A DNA stretch of 64,000 nt from Candidatus Villigracilis propinquus (GCA_016714565.1 JADKDM010000005.1:62001-126000); one strand, 5' to 3'. Positions 41,496 through 50,907 are shown, numbered from the stretch's first letter. Notes: generated from the letters alone by a model not told the origin. Translations and numbers: made by a program.

Positions 41496-41882
41496 ATGGC
41501 AAACAGCGAAGAAAGAATGAAGATCCTGAAGTTGATCGAAGAGGGCAAGATCAGTGCGGACGAGGGGTCAAAACTGCTCTCGGCGTTGAGTGATACGCGC
41601 CGAGGCATTCCTACACCTCCGCGTCCTCCTGGAGGCGGTAGTGGGGCACGCTGGCTTCGCATCCGTGTGACAGATACCCGCACGGGACGTTCAAAGGCCT
41701 CCGTTCAAATTCCACTTGCGTTGGTGGATGCGGGGATGAAGATCGGTGCGCATTTTGCCCCCGAAGTGGAAGGCGTGGATATGTCCAATGTGATGGAGGC
41801 TCTGCGTGCAGGTGTAACCGGCAAGATCATTGACGTTGTCGATGAAAATGACGGCGAACACGTCGAGATCTTTGTGGAATAA
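41496..41882 (+). CDS. SHOCT/YvlB-hairpin protein, paralogue of the 39544 C-terminus
   Basis: 128 residues. N-terminal hairpin E-E-R-M-K-I-L-K-L-I-E-E-G-K-I-S-A-D-E-G (residues 4-23), a Pro-rich linker, then a soluble domain ending D-G-E-H-V-E-I-F-V-E that matches the end of the 39544 protein. No membrane helices. GGAGATAACGAAC precedes the ATG. Fourth protein of the cluster with this hairpin. Confidence 0.7.
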   Translation: MANSEERMKILKLIEEGKISADEGSKLLSALSDTRRGIPTPPRPPGGGSGARWLRIRVTDTRTGRSKASVQIPLALVDAGMKIGAHFAPEVEGVDMSNVMEALRAGVTGKIIDVVDENDGEHVEIFVE

Positions 41883-41953
41883 AGTAGTACGAAAGGTGAG
41901 TGCAAAATGGCATTCTACTTCTATAAATTGCTGCAATAGCCTGAAACTTTATG

Positions 41954-42100
<147 letters not shown>

Positions 42101-42194
42101 AAAATAAACTCTCAGTGCCTCAGTGATTCAAAGTTTTTACAGGTGCTATTTAACTCATGCAAGAGGTCTTTTAAGAAATACAGGAAAATAATTC

Positions 42195-43547
42195 ATGGAA
42201 GAAACTTCTACCAAACGCCCAACAGGCATGTTCGGTTTCACCATCGTCTGGATCGGACAGATCATTTCCGTGCTTGCCAGCGCAATGAGTCAATTCGGCC
42301 TTACCATTTTCATGTTTAAGGAAACAGGCAGCGCTACCGCCCTCGGTTTGATGCATGTCTTCTTTATAACCCCATTTCTCATCATCTCCCCGATTGCAGG
42401 CGTGATGGTGGACCGTTACAACCGCAAAATGATGATGATGGTCAGTGACCTCGGCGCAGGTCTTGCCACCATTATGATCCTCATTTTGCAGTCATTGGGG
42501 ATTCTTGAATTCTGGCATCTCTATTTCACTTCCATTGTGTACGGTCTCGGGATGGCCTTTCAATGGCCTGCCTACTCCGCCGCCATCACAACCCTCGTTC
42601 CAAAGGAACAATATGGCCGTGCCAATGGCATGATGTCACTCATCGAAGCAGGGCCGGGTGTCATCGCTCCCTTGCTGGCTGGCGCATTGCTTCCCATCAT
42701 TGGCCTGATGGGCATCCTGGTTTTTGATGTAGTTACATTCATCCTTGCCATCGGCGCATTGATGATCGTCCATATCCCGCAGCCGCCGCGCACTGAAGAA
42801 GGCGCAAAGGGAAGCGGCGGAATCCTGAAGGAAGCCGCATACGGTTTTAAATATATTTTTGCCCGCCCAAGTTTGCTTGGCTTGCAGATGATCTTCTTCG
42901 TTGGCAATCTTTTTGCTGGCATTGGTTTCACCTTGCTTGCTCCAATGGTTCTTTCCCGAACCGGCAATGACAGTCTTGTGCTGGGTTCTGTCCAAACGGC
43001 TGGCGCAATCGGCGGATTAATTGGCGGCATTGCAATGAGCGCCTGGGGCGGCTTCAAACGCCGTGTGCATGGCGTTCTGGCAGGTTGGATGGTTTCCGGG
43101 ATCGGGATGGCAATTGTCGGTTTGGCAGGAGGCTTTCCGATCTGGGTCACAGGCATCATCATTGCCGCCCTCGTTGGGCCTTTGGTCAATGCTTCCAATC
43201 AAGCCATCTGGCAGGCCAAAGTTGCGCCGGATGTTCAAGGCCGCGTTTTCTCCGCGCGTCGCTTAATCGCATGGCTCACAAATCCCATTTCACCGATCAT
43301 CGCAGGCACCCTCGCAGACTTTGTCCTTGAGCCGCAGATGCGAGTAGCGACGAGTCCGCTCGCGCAAACATTTGGTTCGCTGGTTGGCACTGGTCCCGGC
43401 GCAGGCATGGGCCTCATCATTTTCTTCTGCGGCTTCGGTGGTCTTCTTGCCGGTCTTGCTGGATATTTTATTCCTGCCATTCACAACGCCGAGGCTCTCC
43501 TTCCCGATCACGACGAACTTCCAAAAGTAGATTCAGTCCCAGCTTGA
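42195..43547 (+). CDS. MFS transporter (MFS_3/enterobactin-exporter-like)
   Basis: 450 residues with 12 helices. The loop V-D-R-Y-N-R-K between helices 2 and 3 and the W-Q-A-K-V-A-P-D-V-Q-G-R-V-F-S-A-R-R segment near residue 340 are typical for the MFS_3 (EntS-like) group. The ATG follows AGGAAAATAATTC. Exports small molecules; substrate unknown. Expression unit unclear because the upstream gap is poly-G. Confidence 0.85.
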   Translation: MEETSTKRPTGMFGFTIVWIGQIISVLASAMSQFGLTIFMFKETGSATALGLMHVFFITPFLIISPIAGVMVDRYNRKMMMMVSDLGAGLATIMILILQSLGILEFWHLYFTSIVYGLGMAFQWPAYSAAITTLVPKEQYGRANGMMSLIEAGPGVIAPLLAGALLPIIGLMGILVFDVVTFILAIGALMIVHIPQPPRTEEGAKGSGGILKEAAYGFKYIFARPSLLGLQMIFFVGNLFAGIGFTLLAPMVLSRTGNDSLVLGSVQTAGAIGGLIGGIAMSAWGGFKRRVHGVLAGWMVSGIGMAIVGLAGGFPIWVTGIIIAALVGPLVNASNQAIWQAKVAPDVQGRVFSARRLIAWLTNPISPIIAGTLADFVLEPQMRVATSPLAQTFGSLVGTGPGAGMGLIIFFCGFGGLLAGLAGYFIPAIHNAEALLPDHDELPKVDSVPA

Positions 43548-43563
43548 TAAAATCCATTAAACG

Positions 43564-43597
43564 AAAAAGACAGGCGATGACATTCGCCTGTCTTTTT
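43564..43597. terminator. bidirectional terminator
   Basis: AAAAAGACAGGCG and CGCCTGTCTTTTT, 13-bp arms with an 8-base loop, between convergent genes. Confidence 0.92.
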
Positions 43598-43613
43598 GAT
43601 TCTCGCCTCTTTC

Positions 43614-44138
43614 CTAAACTGACGCCTGTATCGCGTACCTGAACATTTCCATCCCGAAATAGGATTCGCTCCGCGTAAACGACAATCCGCTTTTCTCCAA
43701 CACACGCTGTGAAGCAATGTTCTCCGGGTCTGTCAGCCCGATGATCTCTTTCAAGCCAACCCTTTTTAATCCGAACCGCACGATGGCATTCGCAGATTCG
43801 GTGGCATATCCCTTTCCCCAAAATGCTCTGCTGAAAAGATAGCCCACCTCTGTTTCATTTGTCTCGGGTAGGTATTCCAGTCCATTCCATCCAATGATCT
43901 GCCCCGTCTCACGCATAACCACTGCCCAATGTCCATAGTTGAATTTTTGCCAATGCGCGATCTGGTACTGAATATATCTCTCCACCTTTTCCATCGGCCA
44001 TGCATCCTTCGTTGGAAAATAGCGGAAGATATCAGGTTCCTGCGCGATCTCAAAGAGAACGCTGCGGTCACTCATCGTGAACGGACGCATCACAAGCCTG
44101 CCTGTTGTGATCATTGGAATTTTAGGTTGGGTTTCCAT
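43614..44138 (-). CDS. GNAT N-acetyltransferase, RimJ/RimL type
   Basis: 174 residues from ATG 44138 behind AGAG. R-L-V-M-R-P-F near the N-terminus, G-Y-L-F-S-R-A-F-W-G-K-G-Y-A-T-E-S near residue 107 (acetyl-CoA loop), and N-I-A-S-Q-R-V-L-E-K-S-G-L near 143 define the Acetyltransf_3 group. Acetylates amino groups; substrate unknown. A longer open frame upstream runs through the divergent panE-like gene and is not coding. Divergent from panE. Confidence 0.88.
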   Translation of the reverse strand: METQPKIPMITTGRLVMRPFTMSDRSVLFEIAQEPDIFRYFPTKDAWPMEKVERYIQYQIAHWQKFNYGHWAVVMRETGQIIGWNGLEYLPETNETEVGYLFSRAFWGKGYATESANAIVRFGLKRVGLKEIIGLTDPENIASQRVLEKSGLSFTRSESYFGMEMFRYAIQASV

Positions 44139-44214
44139 AATCATCTCTTTGAATAAGATATACTTAAATCTTCTTTCTATATTGTATAACAATAATTTTC
44201 GGTTTGGAGAATAC

Positions 44215-45144
44215 ATGAAAATAGCGATCTTCGGTTCAGGCGGCGTTGGCGGATATTTCGGCGGCAGACTCGCACAGGATGGGCAGGATGTGACCTTCAT
44301 TGCCCGGGGGGCGCACCTTGCCGCAGTAACAGAATCAGGCCTCCGCGTCGATTCGATCGGCGGCGATTTCGTGGTGAACCCTGTCAAAGCGACAGATTCG
44401 CCGCAATCCATCGGCCCTGTGGATTTGGTCATCCTTGCCACCAAAGCCTGGCAATTGGATTCAGCCATCGAGCAAATGAAGCCGCTGGTGGGGGAGGGCA
44501 CAATGATCCTGCCTATGCTAAACGGCATGGAACACATGGATAGTTTGCTCTCTGCTTTTGGGAGTGAGCATGTCTTGGGCGGTCTGTGCCGCATCAGTGT
44601 CTTCGTCGCTGAACCGGGACGCATCCGCCATGTGGGTGTTCCGCCCTTCATTGCATTCGGCGAATTGGACAACTCCAAAAGCAAACGTGTCAACTTGCTG
44701 CTCGATATGTTTGCCGGACTCAATGGCGTCACTGTGGATGCACCTACCGATATCAATGTTGCCATGTGGGAAAAGTTCATCTTCATTTCGGGCTCAAGCG
44801 GAGTTGGCGCATTTACCCGCCAGACCATTGGTGAATTCCGTGCTAATCCCGAAACCCGTGCCATGCTTTTCAACGCCATGAATGAAACTGCCGCTGTCGC
44901 TCGCGCCCGCGGAGCTGCGCTTTCAGAAAGATTTGTTTCCGATACCATGATTCGTATTGATACGATTCAACCCCATATTATCGCCTCCATGCAAAAAGAC
45001 ATGATGGAAGGCCGCCCCTCTGAGTTGAACGAGCAGACCGGCGCGGTCATCCGCATGGGACGTGCGGCGGGGGTTCCAACTCCTACGCATGAAATGATCT
45101 ACGCCAAATTACTGCCACTGGAAAATAAAGCCAGAGGATTGTAG
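44215..45144 (+). CDS. panE: ketopantoate reductase-family protein (2-dehydropantoate 2-reductase)
   Basis: 309 residues. Rossmann motif G-S-G-G-V-G-G-Y-F-G at the N-terminus, T-K-A-W-Q (catalytic-lysine region) near residue 84, W-E-K-F near 184 and the S-M-Q-K-D near 262 that in PanE binds substrate. NADPH-dependent reduction of ketopantoate for pantothenate/CoA. Many paralogues in the family have other substrates, so the symbol is provisional. GGAGA precedes the ATG by 4 nt. Confidence 0.8.
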   Translation: MKIAIFGSGGVGGYFGGRLAQDGQDVTFIARGAHLAAVTESGLRVDSIGGDFVVNPVKATDSPQSIGPVDLVILATKAWQLDSAIEQMKPLVGEGTMILPMLNGMEHMDSLLSAFGSEHVLGGLCRISVFVAEPGRIRHVGVPPFIAFGELDNSKSKRVNLLLDMFAGLNGVTVDAPTDINVAMWEKFIFISGSSGVGAFTRQTIGEFRANPETRAMLFNAMNETAAVARARGAALSERFVSDTMIRIDTIQPHIIASMQKDMMEGRPSELNEQTGAVIRMGRAAGVPTPTHEMIYAKLLPLENKARGL

Positions 45145-45150
45145 AAAGCA

Positions 45151-45183
45151 AGACCTCCGAGTTTTAAAAAAACTCGGAGGTCT
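45151..45183 (+). terminator. terminator after panE-like gene
   Basis: AGACCTCCGAGTTTT/AAAACTCGGAGGTCT, 15-bp arms, followed by GTTTTAT. Core shared with the hairpin at 17002. Confidence 0.9.
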
Positions 45184-45190
45184 GTTTTAT

Positions 45191-45222
45191 AAAAGTGCCG
45201 CTGAGGAATCAGCGGCACTTTT
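45191..45222. terminator. terminator for metK (bidirectional)
   Basis: AAAAGTGCCGCTGA pairs with TCAGCGGCACTTTT around GGAA. The A-run serves as T-run on the minus strand for metK. Confidence 0.9.
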
Positions 45223-45256
45223 TACTTATTACTTTTTACTCGTTACTACGACCGAA

Positions 45257-46468
45257 CTACAATCCCGCAGCCTTCTTCAAAGCAGCAGCCTTGTCAGTCT
45301 TTTCCCAGGGGAATTCGATGTCATCGCGGCCAAAGTGACCGTACGCTGCGGTCTTGCGATAGATCGGGCGGCGCAGGTCGAGGTCGCGGATGATCGCGCC
45401 GGGGCGCAGGTCAAAGTGTTCGCTGACGAGTGCGGAGATCTTTTCGTCTGCGATTTTGGCGGTGCCGAATGTCTCCACGTTGACGGAGAGCGGGTGAGCC
45501 ACACCGATGGCGTAGGCAACCTGTACTTCCACGCGGTCAGCGAGGCCAGCAGCCACAATGTTCTTGGCAACGTAGCGCGCGGCATACGCGGCGGAGCGAT
45601 CCACCTTTGTGGGGTCTTTCCCGGAGAAGGCGCCGCCGCCATGACGTCCCATGCCGCCGTAGGTATCCACGATGATCTTGCGGCCAGTTACGCCTGCATC
45701 ACCCATTGGGCCACCGATAACGAAACGGCCGGTCGGGTTGACGAAGACTTTCAAGTTTTTATCAACCAAGCCTTCGGGCAGAGTCGGGTAAATGATGTGC
45801 TCGCTGACGAGTTCCATGATCTCAGCCTGTGAGATCTCAGGTGCATGTTGGGTGGAGATGAGGACGGTGTCAATGCGCTTGGGCTTGCCCTGTGAATATT
45901 CCACAGTGACCTGGCTCTTGCCATCGGGGCGCAGCCAGGGGAGGGTGCCGTCTTTGCGGAGTTCGCTTAAGCGGCGGGATAATTTGTGTGCCATGTAGAT
46001 CGGCATCGGCATCAATGTATCTGTCTCATTGCATGCAAATCCGAACATCATGCCCTGATCGCCAGCACCGACATGCTCGATGTTGGCGTCTTTCATTTCA
46101 CCGCTTTTGTCTTCCATTGCATGGTCAACACCCAAAGCAATATCTGCGCTCTGGCTGGCAACTGCGGAAAGCACGGCGCAGGTATTGCCATCGAAGCCTT
46201 TGTCGCTGCTGTCGTAGCCGATCTCATTCACAACCTTGCGGACGAGTTCATCAAAATTGACATACGCACTGGTGGTGATTTCGCCAAGCAAGGCTACGAA
46301 ACCGGTCTTGACTGCGGTTTCACATGCCACGCGAGACATGGGGTCCTGTTCAAGACAGGCATCCAATACTGCATCGGAGACCTGATCGCAGATCTTATCG
46401 GGGTGGCCTTCCGTCACCGATTCTGATGTGAACATCAGGCTGGGTGAAGACATAAAAGTGTTGCTCAT
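45257..46468 (-). CDS. metK: S-adenosylmethionine synthetase
   Basis: 403 residues. T-S-E-S-V-T-E-G-H-P-D-K at the N-terminus, G-A-G-D-Q-G near residue 127 and G-G-G-A-F-S-G-K-D-P near 275, the three MetK signatures. Makes SAM from methionine and ATP; a homotetramer in the cytoplasm. AAGGAG lies 11 nt before the first ATG. A SAM-I riboswitch and a terminator in the leader give feedback control by its product. Confidence 0.97.
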   Translation of the reverse strand: MSNTFMSSPSLMFTSESVTEGHPDKICDQVSDAVLDACLEQDPMSRVACETAVKTGFVALLGEITTSAYVNFDELVRKVVNEIGYDSSDKGFDGNTCAVLSAVASQSADIALGVDHAMEDKSGEMKDANIEHVGAGDQGMMFGFACNETDTLMPMPIYMAHKLSRRLSELRKDGTLPWLRPDGKSQVTVEYSQGKPKRIDTVLISTQHAPEISQAEIMELVSEHIIYPTLPEGLVDKNLKVFVNPTGRFVIGGPMGDAGVTGRKIIVDTYGGMGRHGGGAFSGKDPTKVDRSAAYAARYVAKNIVAAGLADRVEVQVAYAIGVAHPLSVNVETFGTAKIADEKISALVSEHFDLRPGAIIRDLDLRRPIYRKTAAYGHFGRDDIEFPWEKTDKAAALKKAAGL

Positions 46469-46493
46469 TGTTTTTATTTCTCCTTATGAAAAT

Positions 46494-46526
46494 AAAATTG
46501 CCCTTTCGGCGTGAAAGGGCAATTTT
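46494..46526 (-). terminator. expression-platform terminator of the metK riboswitch
   Basis: AAAATTGCCCTTTC pairs with GAAAGGGCAATTTT over 14 bases, followed on the minus strand by ATTTTC. It lies between the aptamer and the metK ribosome binding site. Confidence 0.88.
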
Positions 46527-46544
46527 GCATAATGCTTGTCTACC

Positions 46545-46653
46545 CTCTCATCTCCCAGAAAATGAATCTGTCGGATTTGGCACCATATTCAACTTTCGTT
46601 GACTGGTTGTCGAGACATCGCAGGGCCGTTCCCTCCGTCTCTCTGGATAAGAG
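46545..46653 (-). promoter_or_regulatory. SAM-I (S-box) riboswitch aptamer
   Basis: On the minus strand the leader reads CTCTTATCCAGAGAG, then GGAGGGA..GGCCCTGCGATG, CGACAACC and GGTGCCAAATCC, ending at GATGAGAG, which pairs with the first bases to form P1. These are the conserved S-box elements. Binding of SAM stabilises the aptamer and lets the downstream terminator form. It explains most of the 300-nt gap between metK and the 46769 gene. Confidence 0.93.
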
Positions 46654-46715
46654 CGCCTTTTTGGGGCTATTGATTTGTGTCGGGAGTTTACCATAGCTGA
46701 TAGGGTGCGTCAAAT

Positions 46716-46751
46716 AAAAAACCGTCAGAGAAGAATCTCTGACGGTTTTTT
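46716..46751 (-). terminator. terminator after the SUMF1-domain lipoprotein gene
   Basis: AAAAAACCGTCAGAGA pairs with TCTCTGACGGTTTTTT around AAGAA-type loop. On the minus strand a T-run follows. Confidence 0.9.
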
Positions 46752-46768
46752 TGAATCAACTATCAGTT

Positions 46769-47697
46769 TTAGTCAGAGCCGCAGCGGAAGCCGATCTTGG
46801 GGGATACTTCGCCAAGGTATTCCTTGGAATAAATATCCTTTTCATCGGGGTTGGATCCCTGCACGGAAGCGCGGTTGGCAACACGGATGTCGATGAATGC
46901 ATCCTGATATGAGCCGCCGCGAACAACACGGTTGAAGTACTGGCTGCGCTCACCGGGGCCGGGGGGGTTCATGGTGACACCCTGAGCATAATAGTCGCCG
47001 TCATAAAAGTCATGTACCCATTCTGCCACGTTGCCGGACATATCCAAAACACCAAACGGACTGGCTCCGGCAGGGAAGTTACCTACGCGAGTGGTATCTC
47101 CAACGAGATAATTGAAATTGCCGCGTGAGGAATCGGGACGTTCATCGCCCCACGGGTAGGTGCGGAAGTCATCGCCGCGGGCGGCGCGTTCCCATTCCGC
47201 TTCGGTCAGCAGGCGGCGGCCGCCCCATTTGCAGTATGTATCAGCCTGCAACCAGGATACATATACAACCGGGTAATCATTGAACTCAGCATTATTAAAG
47301 TATGATTCACGGGTATCAGATTTGAAATACTGCGGGGGTTCACATGCGCCAGCGTTTACGCACATCAGGTACATGGCATTGGTGACTTCCAGCTTGTCGA
47401 TCCAAAAACCCTTAAGCGTTACACTATGGGCTGGCTGTTCATCCTTTGTGACATCATTGTCAAGGCCGCCCATGCGGAAAGTTCCATCAGGAATGTACAC
47501 CTGCGGCATCCCGTCCACCGAGGAGGCGCGCTCGGAGCCGGCTGAACCGCCTGCTTCCGCCGGGGCATTAATCGCTGGGGTGTGTTAGTGGGGAAAGCGG
47601 TAGGGAGCGCAATTGCTGTCGGCTGCGCCTGCCCGCCCAGTTGACAGGCCGAAAGGAATAACGCGAGGGCCATCAAGATTGGAAATAGTTTTTTCAT
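46769..47697 (-). pseudogene. FGE/SUMF1-domain lipoprotein with one-base frameshift
   Basis: From ATG 47697 the product has a lipoprotein signal (L-F-L-S-A-C-Q, lipobox Cys near residue 18) and a Pro/Thr-rich linker; near 47575-47585, at a CCCC run, the frame shifts. With one base corrected it continues as A-I-N-A-P-A-E-A-G-G-S and then a complete formylglycine-generating-enzyme-type domain (I-P-D-G-T-F-R-M-G-G, G-G-R-R-L-L-T-E-A-E-W-E, N-V-A-E-W-V, R-G-G-S-Y, I-G-F-R-C) to the stop. Probably a sequencing error. Anchored on the outer face; a binding or structural rather than catalytic role is common in such proteins. Confidence 0.8.
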
Positions 47698-47886
47698 CTT
47701 ATTCTCCTTTTGTAATATAGTGCGAGTATACAAAAGTGGGGGGGATTCCCTAATCCCCCAAAAGTCACATTTAGGTTTGAAAATATGACTTTTTACGACT
47801 TTGTGGTGTAAAATTAGCTTACATTATTGTTAATAAGCTATGTTTTATGGCTTTTTCAGTCAAAGTAATAAATTTGGATAAATTTT

Positions 47887-48588
47887 ATGACCATAAAAAT
47901 AAACTCCGTATCACCCAATACTCCGCGTGTCTTCATCGTCTGTGACCAGGATGCCACTGCCCCCATCTGGGGCTACATCATCCGCGAGAAAGGTCTGGTA
48001 GCGATTCTAGAAACTTCGGTTCAGCGAGCCATGGAACGTTCCGTGGAGGAAATTCCCGACCTCATCGTCATTGACCTCAATGCGCCGCATACCCAGCGCA
48101 TGGAGTTGTGCCGCAAGTTCCGTTCCATGAGCGCCAGCCCGATTCTGCTTTTCCTTCCATACAACAACGAAACCGAGATTTTGGAAGCCTACCAGAATGG
48201 TGTGGATGAATGTGTGGTCAAACCGATCAGCCCGGCCATTTTCCTTGCCAAGATCATCGCCTGGTCGCGCCGCAGTTGGGCAGAGCCAATGACCCCGCGC
48301 CAAACCGGTCAATTACGCCTCGACCCTTCTCATCGCTCTGCCATGGCTGCAAACAAACAGGAAATAAAACTCACCAATCTTGAGTTTCGCGTGCTGCATC
48401 TTTTAATGAGCCGGCCCGGCTACGTCTTTCCTGCAGAGGAGATCATTCAAACCGTATGGGGCGCAGAAGGGGATGTGATCCTGCTCAAAAATGTGGTCTA
48501 CCGTCTGAGAAAAAAATTGGAAGAGGAAGGCGGCAACGCAAACCTCATCAAAACCTGGCCCGGTGGATACAGCTTCGTGGAAGATTAA
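47887..48588 (+). CDS. OmpR-type response regulator
   Basis: 233 residues. Receiver-like domain at residues 14-128: the phospho-Asp position is the D in L-I-V-I-D-L-N near 60 and the Lys in V-K-P-I-S near 110; the first acidic pair is weak (C-D-Q-D). A winged-helix DNA-binding domain follows (L-T-N-L-E-F-R-V-L-H-L-L near 160, W-G-A-E-G-D, Y-R-L-R-K-K-L near 210). No histidine kinase is adjacent. Divergent from the lipoprotein gene upstream. Confidence 0.9.
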   Translation: MTIKINSVSPNTPRVFIVCDQDATAPIWGYIIREKGLVAILETSVQRAMERSVEEIPDLIVIDLNAPHTQRMELCRKFRSMSASPILLFLPYNNETEILEAYQNGVDECVVKPISPAIFLAKIIAWSRRSWAEPMTPRQTGQLRLDPSHRSAMAANKQEIKLTNLEFRVLHLLMSRPGYVFPAEEIIQTVWGAEGDVILLKNVVYRLRKKLEEEGGNANLIKTWPGGYSFVED

Positions 48589-48651
48589 CCCCGCCTCTTT
48601 CTTAATCTCGAACCTGATTCTGTTTCGAAAACATTTTCCTCCCCAATCCCC

Positions 48652-48673
48652 GCCCGACGGTTAACCGTCGGGC
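48652..48673. terminator. palindromic hairpin between response regulator and lipoprotein genes
   Basis: GCCCGACGG and CCGTCGGGC, 9-bp GC-rich arms around TTAA. A second small palindrome CCGCTAAAGCGG follows at 48689. T tail is weak. Confidence 0.5.
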
Positions 48674-48709
48674 TACTTATACCAACCCCGCTAAAGCGGA
48701 CTGCTCTCA

Positions 48710-49660
48710 TCACTGATCCGCAGCGCACCGGAAGCCGATCTTCGCAGAACTATCTCCATAATAGGCTTCATCCGTTGGCTGTGCGGACGGGTTTGGCCCC
48801 GCCAGAAACGCGCGGTTGGATAGGCGTAGGATCGTCCAATCCTCCTGGAATGATCCGCCGCGCATCACGCGCAAGTTCGTAAAGACATCTTCATCCGCAG
48901 GCCCCGTTGGATTCTCCGACGGGGATTTTGCGTAATAATCCGGACGATAGCGATCTGCCACCCATTCCCAAACATTGCCGGCCATATCCAACGCGCCAAA
49001 GGGACTCATGCCTTCGGGATACGACCCCACGCGTGATGTATCACCCACGATATTGATCGAATTGGAGTTGTATTGATTCGGCGGCTCGTCACCCCATGGA
49101 AAATTTCTCTTGTCACTTCCGCGTGCCGCATATTCCCATTCTGCTTCAGTGGGGAGGCGTCTTTCAGCCCATAGACAGTAGGCATTGGCGTCATACCAGG
49201 TTACGTTTACAACGGGGTAATCCTGAAATTCGGGATTCCCGAAATATTCAGGGCGGTTATCAGAATTGATCTTCACAGGCGTTCTGCATGAACCTGCTTG
49301 CACGCACAGGTTATACATTCCATTGGTCACTTCCACTTGATCGATCCAGAACGCGTTGAGTTTCACTTCATGGACAGGGACTTCATCGCTTTCACGGTAG
49401 ACATCCATGCCGCCCATGAACAAGACGCCCGCAGGAACGAATAGCTGGGTCATGCCATCATCCGGGGAGATTTTTATATTTTCAGACGCAGAGGCGGCGG
49501 TTGCTGCTTGCGTTGGCATAGGCGGGATAACCTCTGTTGAAGCTGTCGTTGCGGTTTCCTGTGGGGCAGGAGTCTCAGGGATTGTCGGCGTAACGGTTGG
49601 CGTGGATTGACAAGCTGTGACGACAAGCAGGATGAATGGAAGCAGGGTATTTTTTTTCAT
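48710..49660 (-). CDS. FGE/SUMF1-domain lipoprotein
   Basis: 316 residues. Lipoprotein signal with V-V-T-A-C (Cys17), a long Thr/Pro/Ala-rich linker (18-70), then a complete formylglycine-generating-enzyme-type domain (F-V-P-A-G-V-L-F-M-G-G, E-R-R-L-P-T-E-A-E-W-E-Y, P-W-G-D-E, N-V-W-E-W-V, R-G-G-S-F, I-G-F-R-C). Same architecture as the 46769 protein. The catalytic Cys pair of true FGE is not evident, so it probably binds rather than oxidises. Ten nt after the C39 peptidase gene. Confidence 0.85.
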   Translation of the reverse strand: MKKNTLLPFILLVVTACQSTPTVTPTIPETPAPQETATTASTEVIPPMPTQAATAASASENIKISPDDGMTQLFVPAGVLFMGGMDVYRESDEVPVHEVKLNAFWIDQVEVTNGMYNLCVQAGSCRTPVKINSDNRPEYFGNPEFQDYPVVNVTWYDANAYCLWAERRLPTEAEWEYAARGSDKRNFPWGDEPPNQYNSNSINIVGDTSRVGSYPEGMSPFGALDMAGNVWEWVADRYRPDYYAKSPSENPTGPADEDVFTNLRVMRGGSFQEDWTILRLSNRAFLAGPNPSAQPTDEAYYGDSSAKIGFRCAADQ

Positions 49661-49670
49661 TGTGGGTCAA

Positions 49671-50907
49671 TTATTGAACGAGGCTGATGGCGTTTCGCGC
49701 CTGGTCTTCAAAGAAGTTGGGATTGATACTGTCCGCCTTGTTCCATGCTTTAAGCGCACCCGCATTGTCACCCTGACGGTACAGGCCGTAGCCGTACCAC
49801 AGCCATGTCTCTTCAGACATTTCAGTGACGCTGCGTGCATAGTCGGTTAATACGAGCAGGTCCTCGGTGCGGCCGGAGTGGAAGTACGCAAGGAATGGAC
49901 CGAATTGATAGCGGAACATACGCAGGGGAAGTCCCAGTTCACGGGCTTTGTCGTAGGCGAGAGCGGCTTCTTCGTAGCGCTCAAAAGTAGACGAGGTTGC
50001 TGCCGTAGTTGAACCAGGAGAATCCGTCCGCCGAGGAACTGGCAGTAGCGGCTTGGGATGAGGTCAATGCATTTTGCCGATTCAGGTCCGGGTCCCAGTC
50101 TGAGGCGAGCAGGGTTTTCATCTCCTCTTCAAATTGCGGGAAGTACAAAACGATGTATACGTTGTTGAATGGTCTCCATTCCTCTTCCAGCTGGGCATAG
50201 GAGATTTTCAGATCCGGGCCGTGATAGGTATCTTGAATTGTGAATTCCTGAGTTGCATCGTCGTAGCCGGTGAGCAGAAGATAATGCGCCGCCCAAAGAT
50301 CATCTGTGGGGCCGAGTGCATCCGCAGGGTTGAGGGATGTGACGCTTTCAATGATGACGGGGTAATTTGCAGCGAGCAGCCGCTTGAGTGTTTCAATGGT
50401 TCCGCCAACGCGGTATTCCATGTTGAGCCAGCCCGCCTGTGTACGGACGTAGTAACGCAGCTCCTCAGGGTTGACGTTGCGGTCTCCTGTGATGGGTTTG
50501 ATCAGGTCGGAAATATCGCTTTGGTCGCCTTCCCATCCATACATGTGCAGCGCCATGGAAAGCGCAGCGGGACCGCAGTTATTGGGGGTTTGCTTCTCGT
50601 ATGCCGGGGAGGTCATGAAGGCTTGTGCTGGCAGCGGCGGGAATGTGGCCGTTGGCGTTATGGATGGGGTGAGTTCAACAGCGGCAGGGGTATTGGTTTG
50701 TGCCAGAGTTGGCGTGGCAGGGATGGGGGTAACAGGCAACGCTGTGGGCACTGGCCCCGGGGGGTTGATCGAATTTTTTGCATAGATCTGAAATACTTCG
50801 ATGCGCCACGACAAGCGTGATTTAACATAAGGGATTTGATATACCAAAACCGTCAGCAGAATGACACCTGCAACAGCTAGGAGGATGTTTCTTGTTTTCT
50901 TGGACAT
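49671..50907 (-). pseudogene. C39-type peptidase with TPR-like C-terminus, one-base frameshift
   Basis: From ATG 50907: transmembrane helix at residues 7-26, a Pro/Thr-rich linker, and a papain-like Peptidase_C39_2 domain with catalytic Cys in N-N-C-G-P-A-A-L-S-M-A-L near residue 115 and His in W-A-A-H-Y-L-L-L-T-G-Y near 205. At a TTTT run near 49983 the frame ends; one added base restores E-R-Y-E-E-A-A-L-A-Y-D-K-A and a TPR-like tail (Y-G-L-Y-R-Q-G-D-N-A-G-A-L-K-A-W). Likely an outward-facing peptidase. Same operon as the 48710 lipoprotein. Confidence 0.82.

Noticed and set aside
44139..44948. Long minus-strand frame upstream of the GNAT acetyltransferase
   Set aside because: It is antisense to the clear ketopantoate reductase-type gene; the acetyltransferase begins at 44138.
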